The notes below the pieces were generated by a model. The model saw only the letters and a program-made list of their open reading frames with translations. It had not been told where the DNA came from and ran no database searches. DNA of 64,000 nucleotides from Planctomycetota bacterium (lineage in GTDB: Bacteria > Planctomycetota > Phycisphaerae > SM23-33). Each line of letters starts with the position of its first letter. Position 1 is the first letter of the stretch. This document shows positions 50,964 to 59,294 of this stretch, one piece after another. The DNA is taken from assembly GCA_009908915.1 (NCBI GenBank), contig JAAAOJ010000031.1, forward strand, positions 34,669 through 98,668. The letters are read 5' to 3'. Both the position numbers and the translations under genes were made by a program.

Positions 50964-51377
50964 TCAACACTCGGGAGGGGCGCGCGGGCCGAGAGTAGCC
51001 AGAGCGATCTGAGTGAGCGGCAAGCTCTCGGGTGCAGCGACTTGATAGGTCGTAGGAAGACTCGCCGACAGCCCGGCGCTTGGGGCGACGGAGATCGCCC
51101 AAAGACTGGCCAGCATCTGGCAGATCGGACAGGTCGCCGGGTCATGGTAGTGGCCATGCCCATGGCCCGAGTCTTGGCCATCGTCCAGGCTCAGAACGGC
51201 TTTGCCGTCTGGGTGGGTCGACTGACTACCACCATGGTCGTGACCGCAGTGTCCTGACTCACAGCCGTGGCCGGTTGGAGGCGCGTGCTCAACCGCCAGG
51301 TGGATCGCATGCAGAAGACCTGTGCCCTGTAGGGCAATCACGGCCAGCATGAGCCAGATGGACGAGCGATTCCTCAC
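50964..51377 (-). CDS. His-rich exported protein with CPIC motif, probably metal-binding
   Basis: A 137-residue protein with a signal-like N-terminus (SIWLMLAVIALQGTGLLHA). The centre is rich in His: GHGCESGHCGHDHGG, SGHGHGHYHDPATCPICQ. The latter resembles DUF2946-like exported proteins. The His/Cys density suggests zinc or copper binding outside the cytoplasm. The gene is divergent from the Fur/Zur-type regulator, which is the natural candidate to control it. Confidence 0.75.
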   Translation of the reverse strand: MRNRSSIWLMLAVIALQGTGLLHAIHLAVEHAPPTGHGCESGHCGHDHGGSQSTHPDGKAVLSLDDGQDSGHGHGHYHDPATCPICQMLASLWAISVAPSAGLSASLPTTYQVAAPESLPLTQIALATLGPRAPPEC

Positions 51378-51488
51378 GGTGCAGTCGAGCCTTTCTCGTC
51401 AACAGGCCAGCAAACCCTTGACGACAATGTTACCGAAGATAAGAATGTGTTCTCAATAAGTCAAGCGAAAAATTTGAGGCCAAGCCGA

Positions 51489-51869
51489 ATGTCGCCACGA
51501 AACACCGCCCAACGGGCGGCCATCCTGGACGTGCTTACCGAAACCGAAGCCCCGCTGGGCATCGAGCAGATTCTCTCCAAGGGCCAGCAGGCGGTGGCCA
51601 GCCTCAGCCAGGCGACGGTCTACCGAATCCTCAAGCAGATGATGGATCGGGGCCACGTCGCGACGGTCCAATTGCCCGGTCAGACGCCGCTGTACGAACT
51701 CTCCGGCAAGGGGCACCACCACTTCTTCCGCTGTTGGCAATGCGAGCAGATGTTCGAGGTCACCGGCTGCGAAGGGCTGGTCGATCAGTTGGTTCCGCGA
51801 GGTTTTGCTCTGGAGGACCACGACCTCTTCCTCTACGGCCTGTGCGCCACGTGCAGACGCAATGGTTGA
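51489..51869 (+). CDS. Fur family metalloregulator (Zur- or PerR-like)
   Basis: A 126-residue protein. The N-terminal winged helix contains AILDVLTETEAPLGIEQIL and SLSQATVYRILKQMMDRGHV. The dimerisation/metal region has HHHFFRCWQCEQMF, where the His cluster and CxxC are family metal sites, and a second CATCR pair at the C-terminus. Two CxxC structural zinc sites are typical of Zur and Fur. ATG 51489 was preferred; an in-frame ATG at 51447 lies in AT-rich upstream DNA. It converges on the hutW-like gene. Confidence 0.85.
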   Translation: MSPRNTAQRAAILDVLTETEAPLGIEQILSKGQQAVASLSQATVYRILKQMMDRGHVATVQLPGQTPLYELSGKGHHHFFRCWQCEQMFEVTGCEGLVDQLVPRGFALEDHDLFLYGLCATCRRNG

Positions 51870-51906
51870 GAGCGCTATCGCGCCTTCAGATTGTCCGCCG
51901 TGGCGT

Positions 51907-53439
51907 TTACCGTACTGCAACGTTTGGTTCCTCCCGCATCGACTGTACCAGCCGGGCCAGGCGCGAGCCCATCTGCACGCTCCAGAACTGCCCGGCCACG
52001 GTCAGGTCGTACCCGCCGTGCGCCTGGGAAAGCAGCCCCGCCCGCGCCCACTGCGCCAGGACAGCGTCCAAGGGCGCCGCCAACGGGCCGCCGGCTTCCG
52101 CCCAGCCGGTTGCGGCAAGGTGGCCCCGCTCCAGTTCGGCGGCGATGCGGTCCACGGTGTGGCAGTGCTCGGCGAGTTGGATGGCCGAAGCGACGGGCTT
52201 ACGCCCTTCCTGGACGGCGGCCAGGTAGGTGCCCAGATCGCCGGTCTGGAAGAACCGCACACGGCCAATGCGCCCGCCGGCCCCGCAGCCGATGGGGATG
52301 CAGTCGGCCCCGGACTTGACGAGACTATTGTAGCGGCTTCGCTTCCGGACATCGCGACGCCAGTGCGGGATCGACAGCCTTTCCCAGCCGAAGCTCTGCA
52401 TCGCTTCGACCCCGGCGGCGAACAACGCCGCGGACTCGGCCAGGTCTGCGCGGCACGGCAACCGGCCGCCGGCCATCATCTCCTCCATCACGCTGCCGGG
52501 CACGGCCTTGAGGCGGTAGAGATCCACGCCGTGGATGCTCGTTTGCTCATCCAGACAGCGGAGGTCTTCCTGCCACGTCTCCATCGACTGGCCCGGCAGG
52601 CCGAAGATCAGGTCGATGACCACGGCGGCCTGGGTGTCCGCGAGACGGTTCAGGAACGCGAGCGCATCTTTCCGACTGGCCTTGCGGCCGAGGGAGCGGC
52701 GAAGATCTGTATTGAAGCTCTGGACGCCGACGGAGAACCGGTTGACCCCGCCGTCGAGTGCGGATCGGGTCAGATCCGGCTCGTGCCCCGAGATGCGGCC
52801 TTCGAGCGTGACCTCGGCATCATCAGCCAGGATGAGATTGTCGTGGATGGCGGCGAGCACGGCCGACAGGTCTTCGGGAGCGAGATCGCTGGGTGTGCCG
52901 CCGCCGAAGTAGACGGCGTCCAGCGGGGCCTGTCCGAGGGGAGTCTCGGCGAGTTGCTCTATCTCGCGGACCAAGGCGCGGGCGTACTCGCCTCCCGCTT
53001 CATCGCTCCAGCGGTTCGCGTAGAAGGGGCAGAACACGCACCGGCTGCGACAGAACGGGATATGGATGTACAGGCTGCGCGGCCGACCCGCCGTCGGTTC
53101 GGCCCGTTCAGTTTCGGCCCATGCGTTCGCAGCCTGGCCAGAGGTCAGCGTTTGCCCATCGGCGAATACGTGCACGTCGTTGGTTGCCTCGAAGGCCGAT
53201 GTCAACGGGTCGCCATCCTCGCGGGCGAAGTAGGGCGCGAGGTCCAGTTCCGTTCCGGTCTCACTGCCTCCCTGGGCCTTCTCGCCATGCCGGTCGGCCA
53301 TCAGGGCCGTCACGAACTCGCTGGAGATGGCGGCCAGTCCGCGCTCGGCGGCGATGGACTCGACCTTGCGGCGGATCATTGGCCGCACGGCCGGCGGGGC
53401 CGCCTCGATCATCGACATCGCTTCGGGCGACCAGTTCAT
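51907..53439 (-). CDS. HutW/ChuW-like radical SAM protein with N-terminal PCP_red-type domain
   Basis: A 510-residue protein. Residues 1-60 resemble the small PCP_red helical domain (EAMSMIEAAPPAVRPMIRRK, VESIAAERG). The radical-SAM cluster is CRSRCVFC (Cys130, 134, 137), followed by YFGGGTPSDL, GVNRFSVGVQSFN and a HemN-like C-terminus. HemN-family proteins of the ChuW/HutW branch open heme anaerobically with S-adenosylmethionine; an oxygen-independent coproporphyrinogen dehydrogenase is the alternative. The context with flavodoxin, ECF transporter and HemP favours heme use. ATG 53439 overlaps the flavodoxin stop (ATGA). Confidence 0.82.
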   Translation of the reverse strand: MNWSPEAMSMIEAAPPAVRPMIRRKVESIAAERGLAAISSEFVTALMADRHGEKAQGGSETGTELDLAPYFAREDGDPLTSAFEATNDVHVFADGQTLTSGQAANAWAETERAEPTAGRPRSLYIHIPFCRSRCVFCPFYANRWSDEAGGEYARALVREIEQLAETPLGQAPLDAVYFGGGTPSDLAPEDLSAVLAAIHDNLILADDAEVTLEGRISGHEPDLTRSALDGGVNRFSVGVQSFNTDLRRSLGRKASRKDALAFLNRLADTQAAVVIDLIFGLPGQSMETWQEDLRCLDEQTSIHGVDLYRLKAVPGSVMEEMMAGGRLPCRADLAESAALFAAGVEAMQSFGWERLSIPHWRRDVRKRSRYNSLVKSGADCIPIGCGAGGRIGRVRFFQTGDLGTYLAAVQEGRKPVASAIQLAEHCHTVDRIAAELERGHLAATGWAEAGGPLAAPLDAVLAQWARAGLLSQAHGGYDLTVAGQFWSVQMGSRLARLVQSMREEPNVAVR

Positions 53440-53987
53440 GATGTGATCCCCGCTTTTCGCAACGCCTCCTCGGCGAAGGCCCAGTAGTCGGCCTTGTTCA
53501 TCAGCGTGCGAGCGGCCTTGCGTTGCTCGACTTCGGCCGCCGTGAGCTTGAGCATGGCGTAGAACCGCTCCAGCCCGGCCTGATCCTCGGCCGTCAACCG
53601 GCTGAACGCCATCTGACCCCCGAGCATGTCCGCGTGAACGAGCGCATCGCCGAGCTTGTCGAAGTAGGGCTTGAGCTGAGCCAACCCGCCGTGGGCCTGG
53701 CCGCGGACGAACACCGGCGAGGTCCGCATGGCCAGGGCAAACAGGGCGAGCTTGCATTGGCGAAGGGCGTCGAGGTGCCGGTCGATGTAGCCGTCGAGTT
53801 CATCCAGCAGCTTGTGGGCGTAGAGGCCCGAACCGAGGAGAACCAGTTGGGCCTGGTCCGGTGGGGGGGCATCAGCGGCCTGATGGACGGCTACGTCCAC
53901 GTCGGCGAGGGCGATGCGCTCGGCGATCCATTCAGCGCCCTGTGTTGTCGATCCGTACCGACTGGCGGCGATGATCATGGCGTTCAT
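53436..53987 (-). CDS. flavodoxin-domain protein (HemG-like)
   Basis: A 183-residue flavodoxin-fold protein. The phosphate-binding loop is ASRYGSTTQGAEWIA; LVLLGSGLYAHKLLDEL is the second conserved strand-loop. Its length and fold resemble protoporphyrinogen oxidase HemG, but flavodoxin as an electron donor for the adjacent radical-SAM enzyme is equally likely. It overlaps both neighbours in ATGA, so it is made in step with them. Confidence 0.8.
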   Translation of the reverse strand: MNAMIIAASRYGSTTQGAEWIAERIALADVDVAVHQAADAPPPDQAQLVLLGSGLYAHKLLDELDGYIDRHLDALRQCKLALFALAMRTSPVFVRGQAHGGLAQLKPYFDKLGDALVHADMLGGQMAFSRLTAEDQAGLERFYAMLKLTAAEVEQRKAARTLMNKADYWAFAEEALRKAGITS

Positions 53988-55438
53988 CTTGTCTCCTGCA
54001 TGGCAAGTGGGGGTCTGACGGGTTCGTCCTGCCGGTCGCCGTCGATCGGCAGGCGGAGTTCGTGCGTGCAGACGCGGGCGATCAGTTCCAGGTCGTGCGT
54101 GATGACCAGGGAAGACAGGCCGGCGACGCGACGCTCTTCCAGCAGGTCGGCCAGGGCATGCATTTGCGCGCCGTCCAGGCCGCTGGTGGGTTCATCGAGG
54201 ATCAACAGGTCTCCCGCCCTCGCGGCCGCGCAGGCGACGACGAGCCGCTGTTTCTGCCCGCCCGAGAGCGATTGCGGGTGGCGGGCGGCGATGCCCTCCA
54301 GGCCGAACCGTCTCAACCAACCCAGAGCTTCGACAGGTTTCAGTCTGTGCCCTTGACCACCGGCGGCGTGGATGACTTCCCCGATGGCCGATCGCTGGTA
54401 GAGTTGCAGTTCGCTGTTCTGCATGGCCATGCCGGTCGTGCTCAACAGATCGCGCGGCCGGATGACCTGACCGCAGCGCCGCAACGCGCCGCGTCGAGGC
54501 TTGATCAGCCCGGCAAGAAGCTTGGCGAGGGTGGTCTTGCCGCAGCCGTTGGAGCCGGTCAGCGCGGTGACGGCGTTGCGTTGGACGCCGATGTCGGCGT
54601 CTTCGAAGAGCCTCGGCCGGCCCCGGTAGCCGAAGGTCAGTTGCTCCCAGCGAACCAGGCAGTCTGTCGCGGGGGCGTTGGACCGCCGAACATGTCCGCA
54701 GTTCGGCCACTCCACATCTCGCAGTCCGATCCGCATGCGGAAGTCGTTGTCGCAGAGCGTGGACCAGTCGCCATCGGCGACCACCCGGCCTTGGTCGATG
54801 ACAACCACGCGGTCGGCCAGCCCGCCCAGCCAGGCCAGGCGATGGTCGGCAATGACCAGCGTCACGCCCTCGGCCTTGAGACGGGCCAGATGCCCGGCCA
54901 GATCCGTCGATGCTCGGGGGTCGAGGTTGGCCGTCGGTTCATCGAGCGTCAGCACCTTCGGCGACAGGGCCGAGACGGTCGCCAGGGCCACCTTCTGCTT
55001 CTGCCCTTCGGAAAGCTCATAGATCGAGGCGTCGCGGAGTTCTTCGAGGCCGAAGTCGTGGGTCGCGAGCTGGGTCTTCTCCGCGACCGCGCGGGGGTCG
55101 CTTTCGCACCACTCCAGGGCGAAGGCGATCTCATCCTGTACGGTCAGCGCGAGGAACTGCTTCTCTGGGTCCTGGAAAAGCGTCGAGACGCTCCGCGAGA
55201 TCTCGCGGAGGGACATCGAGGCCATGTCACAACCGGCCAACGCCACCCGGCCTTCAGTCTGGCCGCCATGGACATGCGGGATCAGTCCGTTCATCAGCCG
55301 CAGCAGCGTGGACTTGCCCCCGCCGCTGGGGCCGGTGACCAGCACAGCCTCGCCGGGTTGGATGCGGAGGCTCACGCCCCGCAGGGCCGGTTCGTTCTGG
55401 AACGGATAGGTGTAGGTGACGCCGTCAAGGTGAAGCAT
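53984..55438 (-). CDS. ECF transporter ATPase, two ABC domains fused (EcfA-A')
   Basis: A 484-residue protein with two nucleotide-binding domains in one chain. The first has Walker A GPSGGGKSTLL, LSEGQKQKVALA and Walker B VLTLDEPTANLD; the second has GSNGCGKTTLA, LSGGQKQRLVVA and LLILDEPTSGLD. Energy-coupling factor systems use such pairs with an EcfT and an S component to import vitamins or metals. ATG 55438, with GGGAGG upstream, overlaps ecfT by 14 bases. The stop overlaps the flavodoxin start (ATGA). Confidence 0.93.
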   Translation of the reverse strand: MLHLDGVTYTYPFQNEPALRGVSLRIQPGEAVLVTGPSGGGKSTLLRLMNGLIPHVHGGQTEGRVALAGCDMASMSLREISRSVSTLFQDPEKQFLALTVQDEIAFALEWCESDPRAVAEKTQLATHDFGLEELRDASIYELSEGQKQKVALATVSALSPKVLTLDEPTANLDPRASTDLAGHLARLKAEGVTLVIADHRLAWLGGLADRVVVIDQGRVVADGDWSTLCDNDFRMRIGLRDVEWPNCGHVRRSNAPATDCLVRWEQLTFGYRGRPRLFEDADIGVQRNAVTALTGSNGCGKTTLAKLLAGLIKPRRGALRRCGQVIRPRDLLSTTGMAMQNSELQLYQRSAIGEVIHAAGGQGHRLKPVEALGWLRRFGLEGIAARHPQSLSGGQKQRLVVACAAARAGDLLILDEPTSGLDGAQMHALADLLEERRVAGLSSLVITHDLELIARVCTHELRLPIDGDRQDEPVRPPLAMQETR

Positions 55439-56276
55439 GGGGCCTCCCTTCGCCTTGTCGATCATCCGATTGAGGATGTTGACCGGCGGCGTGCGAGCCG
55501 CCCGGATGGCCGGGGGCGTCAGTCGCTGGTAGTGAGTGGTCCAACCAGATCGCCCCCGACAGGATGACCAGCAGAACGGCCAGCGTCGCCACGTTTGGCC
55601 ATCGCAGGATTCCCTTGCCCCTGGCGTGGACGGGTCGGCCATAGCCGACGCCCTTCAGCTCGGCCGCGACCGCCAGTTCGTCTGACAGATGCAAGCATCG
55701 GAAGACGACCGGCAGCAGCCACAGCCGGGGCCGCAACAGACTCCAGCCCCCGTAGCCGCGCAGTCGCAGGCAATCCCGCATCTGCCGCAGATCATGGATG
55801 AGGCCCGGGATGAAGCGGATCGTCACCGCCAGGGGCAGGTACAGCGCTCGCGGGAAGCGAAGTCCCTTCATCAGCGACAGGACATCCCGCAGGCGCATCG
55901 ACAACGCCAAGGGCATGACCGCGTGGACCATCGCCAGCATACGGAGGAATGGCACGAGCAACTGCTCCGGCCCACTGCCGCGCATCATGGGCAGGGCAGC
56001 TTGGAGGATGTAGAAGAAGCCGATGCTCAAGGCTGCCAGGACGAGCAGTGCCCCGTAGCAGATCAACTGCACCCGCCACCGCCGCAGCGCGGCCATGTAG
56101 ACCGCTCCGGCGAGGCCGAGCAAGCCCAGGGACGCCGGATGCGAGAGCACCAGCACCGCCACGGACGTCGCCACCGCAATCAGCAGGCGGACGCGAACGT
56201 CGAGTCGCGCCGGGCTGGCGCTCGGCGGTTCCGCGCGAATGGCATTGCTGGACTGTTGTGCTTCGAGAACGGTCAT
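55425..56276 (-). CDS. ECF transporter T component (EcfT)
   Basis: A 283-residue membrane protein with about five helices. The coupling motif region ALSMRLRDVLSLMKGLRFPR and the AAELKGVGYGRP stretch (usually A-R-G) match EcfT/CbiQ. The C-terminus after the last helix is a hydrophilic tail (SHAAGQHPQSDDRQGEGRPH). ATG 56276 overlaps the S-component stop (ATGA). Confidence 0.88.
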   Translation of the reverse strand: MTVLEAQQSSNAIRAEPPSASPARLDVRVRLLIAVATSVAVLVLSHPASLGLLGLAGAVYMAALRRWRVQLICYGALLVLAALSIGFFYILQAALPMMRGSGPEQLLVPFLRMLAMVHAVMPLALSMRLRDVLSLMKGLRFPRALYLPLAVTIRFIPGLIHDLRQMRDCLRLRGYGGWSLLRPRLWLLPVVFRCLHLSDELAVAAELKGVGYGRPVHARGKGILRWPNVATLAVLLVILSGAIWLDHSLPATDAPGHPGGSHAAGQHPQSDDRQGEGRPHASP

Positions 56277-56872
56277 TGCCGAATCACCCCCGCCAGGCGC
56301 AGCTCGCGGACGAACCGCCAACCCACCCATAGGCCGCCAAGGCAGCCCAGGTACGCCACGGCCACGATGCCGGCGGCCATCAGGAACATGCTTGTGCTCT
56401 CCCGCATGGCCAAGTAACCCACGCCGAGAGAGACGCCTCGCGTCAACAGGTCGCACAGGCCGACCGCCAGCAGAATGCGGAGCGTCGTCTTGTATCCGCC
56501 CACCAGCGCGAACAGGCCGTCCACGGCCAGTGCCGCCAGCAATGTGCCCGGCAAGGTCATCAGACCGCTGCCCATCAGCAGCAGCGACAGCAGGCCGTAG
56601 ATCACCACGTAAAGACTCAGCGTTCCGCTCCTGGGCGACCTGTGCAGAAGCACGACCAGCAGGCCCGTGGCTGCGGCGTTGCGCAGCATCAGCGCCAGCG
56701 GGTTCATCCCGCCGCCGGCCAGTGCAATCGCCAGGCCCACCACGCGGATCAGCGCGGCGAACACGCCGATGGCGACCAGTTCGGACGTGGCCCAGTGCGG
56801 CCGCGCCCGGCCGGGAAGCGCCGGCCGGTCTTCGGCCGGCGCTTCCCGTGACATGGACGCACTCGTCGTCAT
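56273..56872 (-). CDS. ECF transporter S component (MptD-like family)
   Basis: A 199-residue membrane protein with five or six helices (LVAIGVFAALIRVVGLAIAL; GTLLAALAVDGLFALVGG; LLAVGLCDLLTRGVSLGVG; MAAGIVAVAYLGCLGGLWVG). Topology and size fit an S component; the family is MptD-like (TIGR02185), judged by pattern only. The ligand is unknown; the neighbouring hutW-like and hemP genes suggest heme or a tetrapyrrole. Its ATG 56872 overlaps the PEP-CTERM gene stop (ATGA). Confidence 0.78.
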   Translation of the reverse strand: MTTSASMSREAPAEDRPALPGRARPHWATSELVAIGVFAALIRVVGLAIALAGGGMNPLALMLRNAAATGLLVVLLHRSPRSGTLSLYVVIYGLLSLLLMGSGLMTLPGTLLAALAVDGLFALVGGYKTTLRILLAVGLCDLLTRGVSLGVGYLAMRESTSMFLMAAGIVAVAYLGCLGGLWVGWRFVRELRLAGVIRQ

Positions 56873-57552
56873 CCGTTGCGCTTCCGCCGCGAGATCAGGC
56901 CCAGCGCACCGCAGGCCAGCAGGCCCATTGTCGCCGGCTCGGGGACATTGGTGATGACCGGGGCCAGGCCCGCCGTCGTCTCGGACGCATGCAGACGGGG
57001 CATCAGCCCGCCTGGCGACGCCAGCACAAGGCCGTAGTTGTCGCCGCCGGCGATCCACCCGTTGACGATGTCCGTCACGTCCAGGTAGACCAGGCCCTCG
57101 CCGGTCATGGACACCGAGTCCGTGGCGATATCCGCGATGCTGTCGCGGAACGTTCCGGCCGTGCCGGCGTTGATACCCGCCACGTCGGCCGTGACGGCAA
57201 AGACGCCGACGTTACCCGTGCCCGTCGCGGGCCAGGTCATGCCATCCTGCAATGCGATGACGTCGAGTTGAAGGTATGCTTCCGTGACTGCCTCCGTGGG
57301 CAGTCCGGTCGTGTCGAACTTGCAGAAGGCGTAGCCGAACGTCTGCATCGAGCCTTCCGGCGGGGAGTCCGGATTGCCGGGCAGCAGGTAGCTGTTGGTG
57401 GTGTTGGTGACCATCCCGCCCATGGCGACGTACCCGTCGTAGGTGCAGTCGGCCATGACGTCGGCCGAGGCTGTCCCCGCCGAGACCAGGGCGACCATCA
57501 GGGCGGCCGCGATGCCCATGAACTTGCTTTGCATCCGATTGTGAATCTTCAT
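56869..57552 (-). CDS. PEP-CTERM protein with DNRLRE-like domain, coupled to the ECF transporter
   Basis: A 227-residue exported protein. The signal peptide is AALMVALVSAGTASA. The mature part has a beta-rich domain with YLQLDVIAL and LDVTDIVNGWIAGGDNYGLV, as in DNRLRE/CBM96-type domains. The C-terminus is VPEPATMGLLACGALGLI then SRRKRNG. GAAAGGA precedes ATG 57552 by ten bases. Its stop overlaps the S-component start, so an exported surface protein and the importer are translationally coupled. Confidence 0.85.
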   Translation of the reverse strand: MKIHNRMQSKFMGIAAALMVALVSAGTASADVMADCTYDGYVAMGGMVTNTTNSYLLPGNPDSPPEGSMQTFGYAFCKFDTTGLPTEAVTEAYLQLDVIALQDGMTWPATGTGNVGVFAVTADVAGINAGTAGTFRDSIADIATDSVSMTGEGLVYLDVTDIVNGWIAGGDNYGLVLASPGGLMPRLHASETTAGLAPVITNVPEPATMGLLACGALGLISRRKRNG

Positions 57553-57700
57553 GTTCTGTATCCTTTCCGCGCTCTGTAACGCGTGTTGGGTGCTGAGCTG
57601 GCTGTCCTCCTCACGCGGGTAGGATGGCTGGCCGGTTCGTACATTCGAGCGTTTCCTCTCTTCGATCCTCTGCTTACATTCGTTCTCCTTCCCGTCTGTC

Positions 57701-58297
57701 CTACGGCCTTCCCAAACGATGTTGCAGCAGTGCCGGGACCGCCGCCGCCGCAAGGGTCAGCACGACCCACAGCGAGCCCATCGCCATCGAACCGGCGCTG
57801 GGCGAGTGCGTCGTCCCCGCGTTGATCCGCTTGCCGAAGGTTTGGTCGCACATCGCCAGTTTCTCCTGGACGGGCATCCGAGCGACCCGCTGCTTCGCTT
57901 CTTCAAGAATGGCCTCTGGCACATCGCTGAAATCGAATACGCCCATGACCTTCCGCTCGTGGCACAGGCGCATCGCCGTCACGCGGACGCAAAGGTCGTC
58001 CACTTCTTCGCTCGCCACGGCCGTCTCGGCGCGCCAGGCGGGCAGGTAGCTGGCCCAACCGAACAGCGCCAGGCCAACCCCGGCCACGACGACACCCACG
58101 GCCAGACGTTCCGCCAGGCAGGGCCACCGGAACGCCAGCGGCACCAGTCCCACGGCAAGACCCGCAAGCAAGGCCAGGCCGCTGAAACCCCAACCGACGG
58201 ACTTCGACAGCCAGCCCAGGCCAAGACCGGCCAGCACGGCCACGCCGCAGGCCGACGCCAGGAAGATGAACCATCGTTTGTGTGTCTCGTCGATCAT
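57701..58297 (-). CDS. hypothetical membrane protein
   Basis: A 198-residue protein with three N-terminal helices (FIFLASACGVAVLAGLGLGW; GLALLAGLAVGLVPLAF; VVAGVGLALFGWASYLP), a soluble segment of about 65 residues with two or three Cys (RVTAMRLCHERKVMGVFDFS; MCDQTFGK) and a last helix. I recognise no family. It lies ten bases after the double-motif pseudopilin gene and probably belongs to the same transcript. Confidence 0.7.
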   Translation of the reverse strand: MIDETHKRWFIFLASACGVAVLAGLGLGWLSKSVGWGFSGLALLAGLAVGLVPLAFRWPCLAERLAVGVVVAGVGLALFGWASYLPAWRAETAVASEEVDDLCVRVTAMRLCHERKVMGVFDFSDVPEAILEEAKQRVARMPVQEKLAMCDQTFGKRINAGTTHSPSAGSMAMGSLWVVLTLAAAAVPALLQHRLGRP

Positions 58298-58306
58298 GGC
58301 CGGGCC

Positions 58307-59179
58307 TCAGCGGGTGTAGGGTGGACCCCAGAAGGCCGGGTCTTCCTCGGCCGTCGGGAGCGAAAGGTTCGGATAAAAGGTCGTCGAGCCGCTCATCATC
58401 GCGCCGCCTGGCCATTGCGAAGGCGGCAGCGGGTCCACCTGCCTGCCCTGCACCATGTCGCTGTGGCCGTCGGCGAAGTACACCGCCATCTTGCCGTTGT
58501 GATAGAAGCCGCTGGTGGCCCGATGGTGAAAGCGCGTGCGGGCGTCGTTCACGTTGGCTCCCGCGTCGGCGAAGGCCTGCTGGATGGCCGGGCTGTCCAG
58601 GTCGACGATCTTACCGTAGTTGGTGGTCTCGCCGAGCATCATGCAGGATGAGGCGCAACCGGCGCGGTCGATGCTGGAGTTCCCGCCGAACAGGCCGATG
58701 CCGAGCTTCCGCCCGCCGCCCATGGCGAAGTCCGTCTCGGCCCCGTTGACCATGTAGGAGGTGACCTCCATCTCGCCGGTCATGTAGGGCCGGGGATACG
58801 GGTCGTCGTCGCAGGGACAGAACAGCGCCTCGGGCATGTTGCTGCGGTCGCGTGACCAGGCATCGTCCGGCTGGCTTCCGCCCAGGTTCGGCAGGATGGC
58901 GTCGATCCAGGCCTCCGACCCGGGCAGGCGGCCGTTTTTCTCGCCCGCGTACATCTGGATCGCCATGCCGACCGCCCGCTGGTTCGTCATGCACTTCGCC
59001 CCTCGGGCCAGTTCCTTCGCCATGCCCAGGGAGGGAACCAGGACGCTCGTTAGCAGGGCGATGATGGCGAGGACGACCAGCAGTTCGATCAGCGTGAAAG
59101 CACGCTGCCTCACTGCAGGCAGTTCGATGAGCGTGAAGCCTCGCCGTATTCTCTTGTTCTTGCCTGTCCAACAGGTCAT
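58307..59179 (-). CDS. pseudopilin with two consecutive prepilin motifs, H-X9-DG type
   Basis: From ATG 59179 (MTCWTGKNK) the protein has 290 residues. Two prepilin segments follow each other, RRGFTLIELPAVRQRAFTLI and ELLVVLAIIALLTSV, so FTLIEL occurs twice 12 residues apart. Only the second continues into a hydrophobic helix, so cleavage before the second Phe is more likely. The C-terminal H-X9-DG motif is HNGKMAVYFADGHSDM. Its place inside the iron/heme unit is unusual. Confidence 0.85.
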   Translation of the reverse strand: MTCWTGKNKRIRRGFTLIELPAVRQRAFTLIELLVVLAIIALLTSVLVPSLGMAKELARGAKCMTNQRAVGMAIQMYAGEKNGRLPGSEAWIDAILPNLGGSQPDDAWSRDRSNMPEALFCPCDDDPYPRPYMTGEMEVTSYMVNGAETDFAMGGGRKLGIGLFGGNSSIDRAGCASSCMMLGETTNYGKIVDLDSPAIQQAFADAGANVNDARTRFHHRATSGFYHNGKMAVYFADGHSDMVQGRQVDPLPPSQWPGGAMMSGSTTFYPNLSLPTAEEDPAFWGPPYTR

Positions 59180-59294
59180 CGCTGCATGTCCTTCCTGCCC
59201 ATACATGAAAGAAGGGAGCGTCGAGCGATCGTTCGCTCGCACACTCCCTGGCTGGCTTGAAGCTGGCTGGGTCGGGCTGCTTGGGCTCTTGTCG

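Noticed and set aside
51805..53487. 560-codon plus-strand frame opposite the hutW-like gene
   Set aside because: Antisense to a clear radical-SAM gene; no motifs and no ribosome-binding site.
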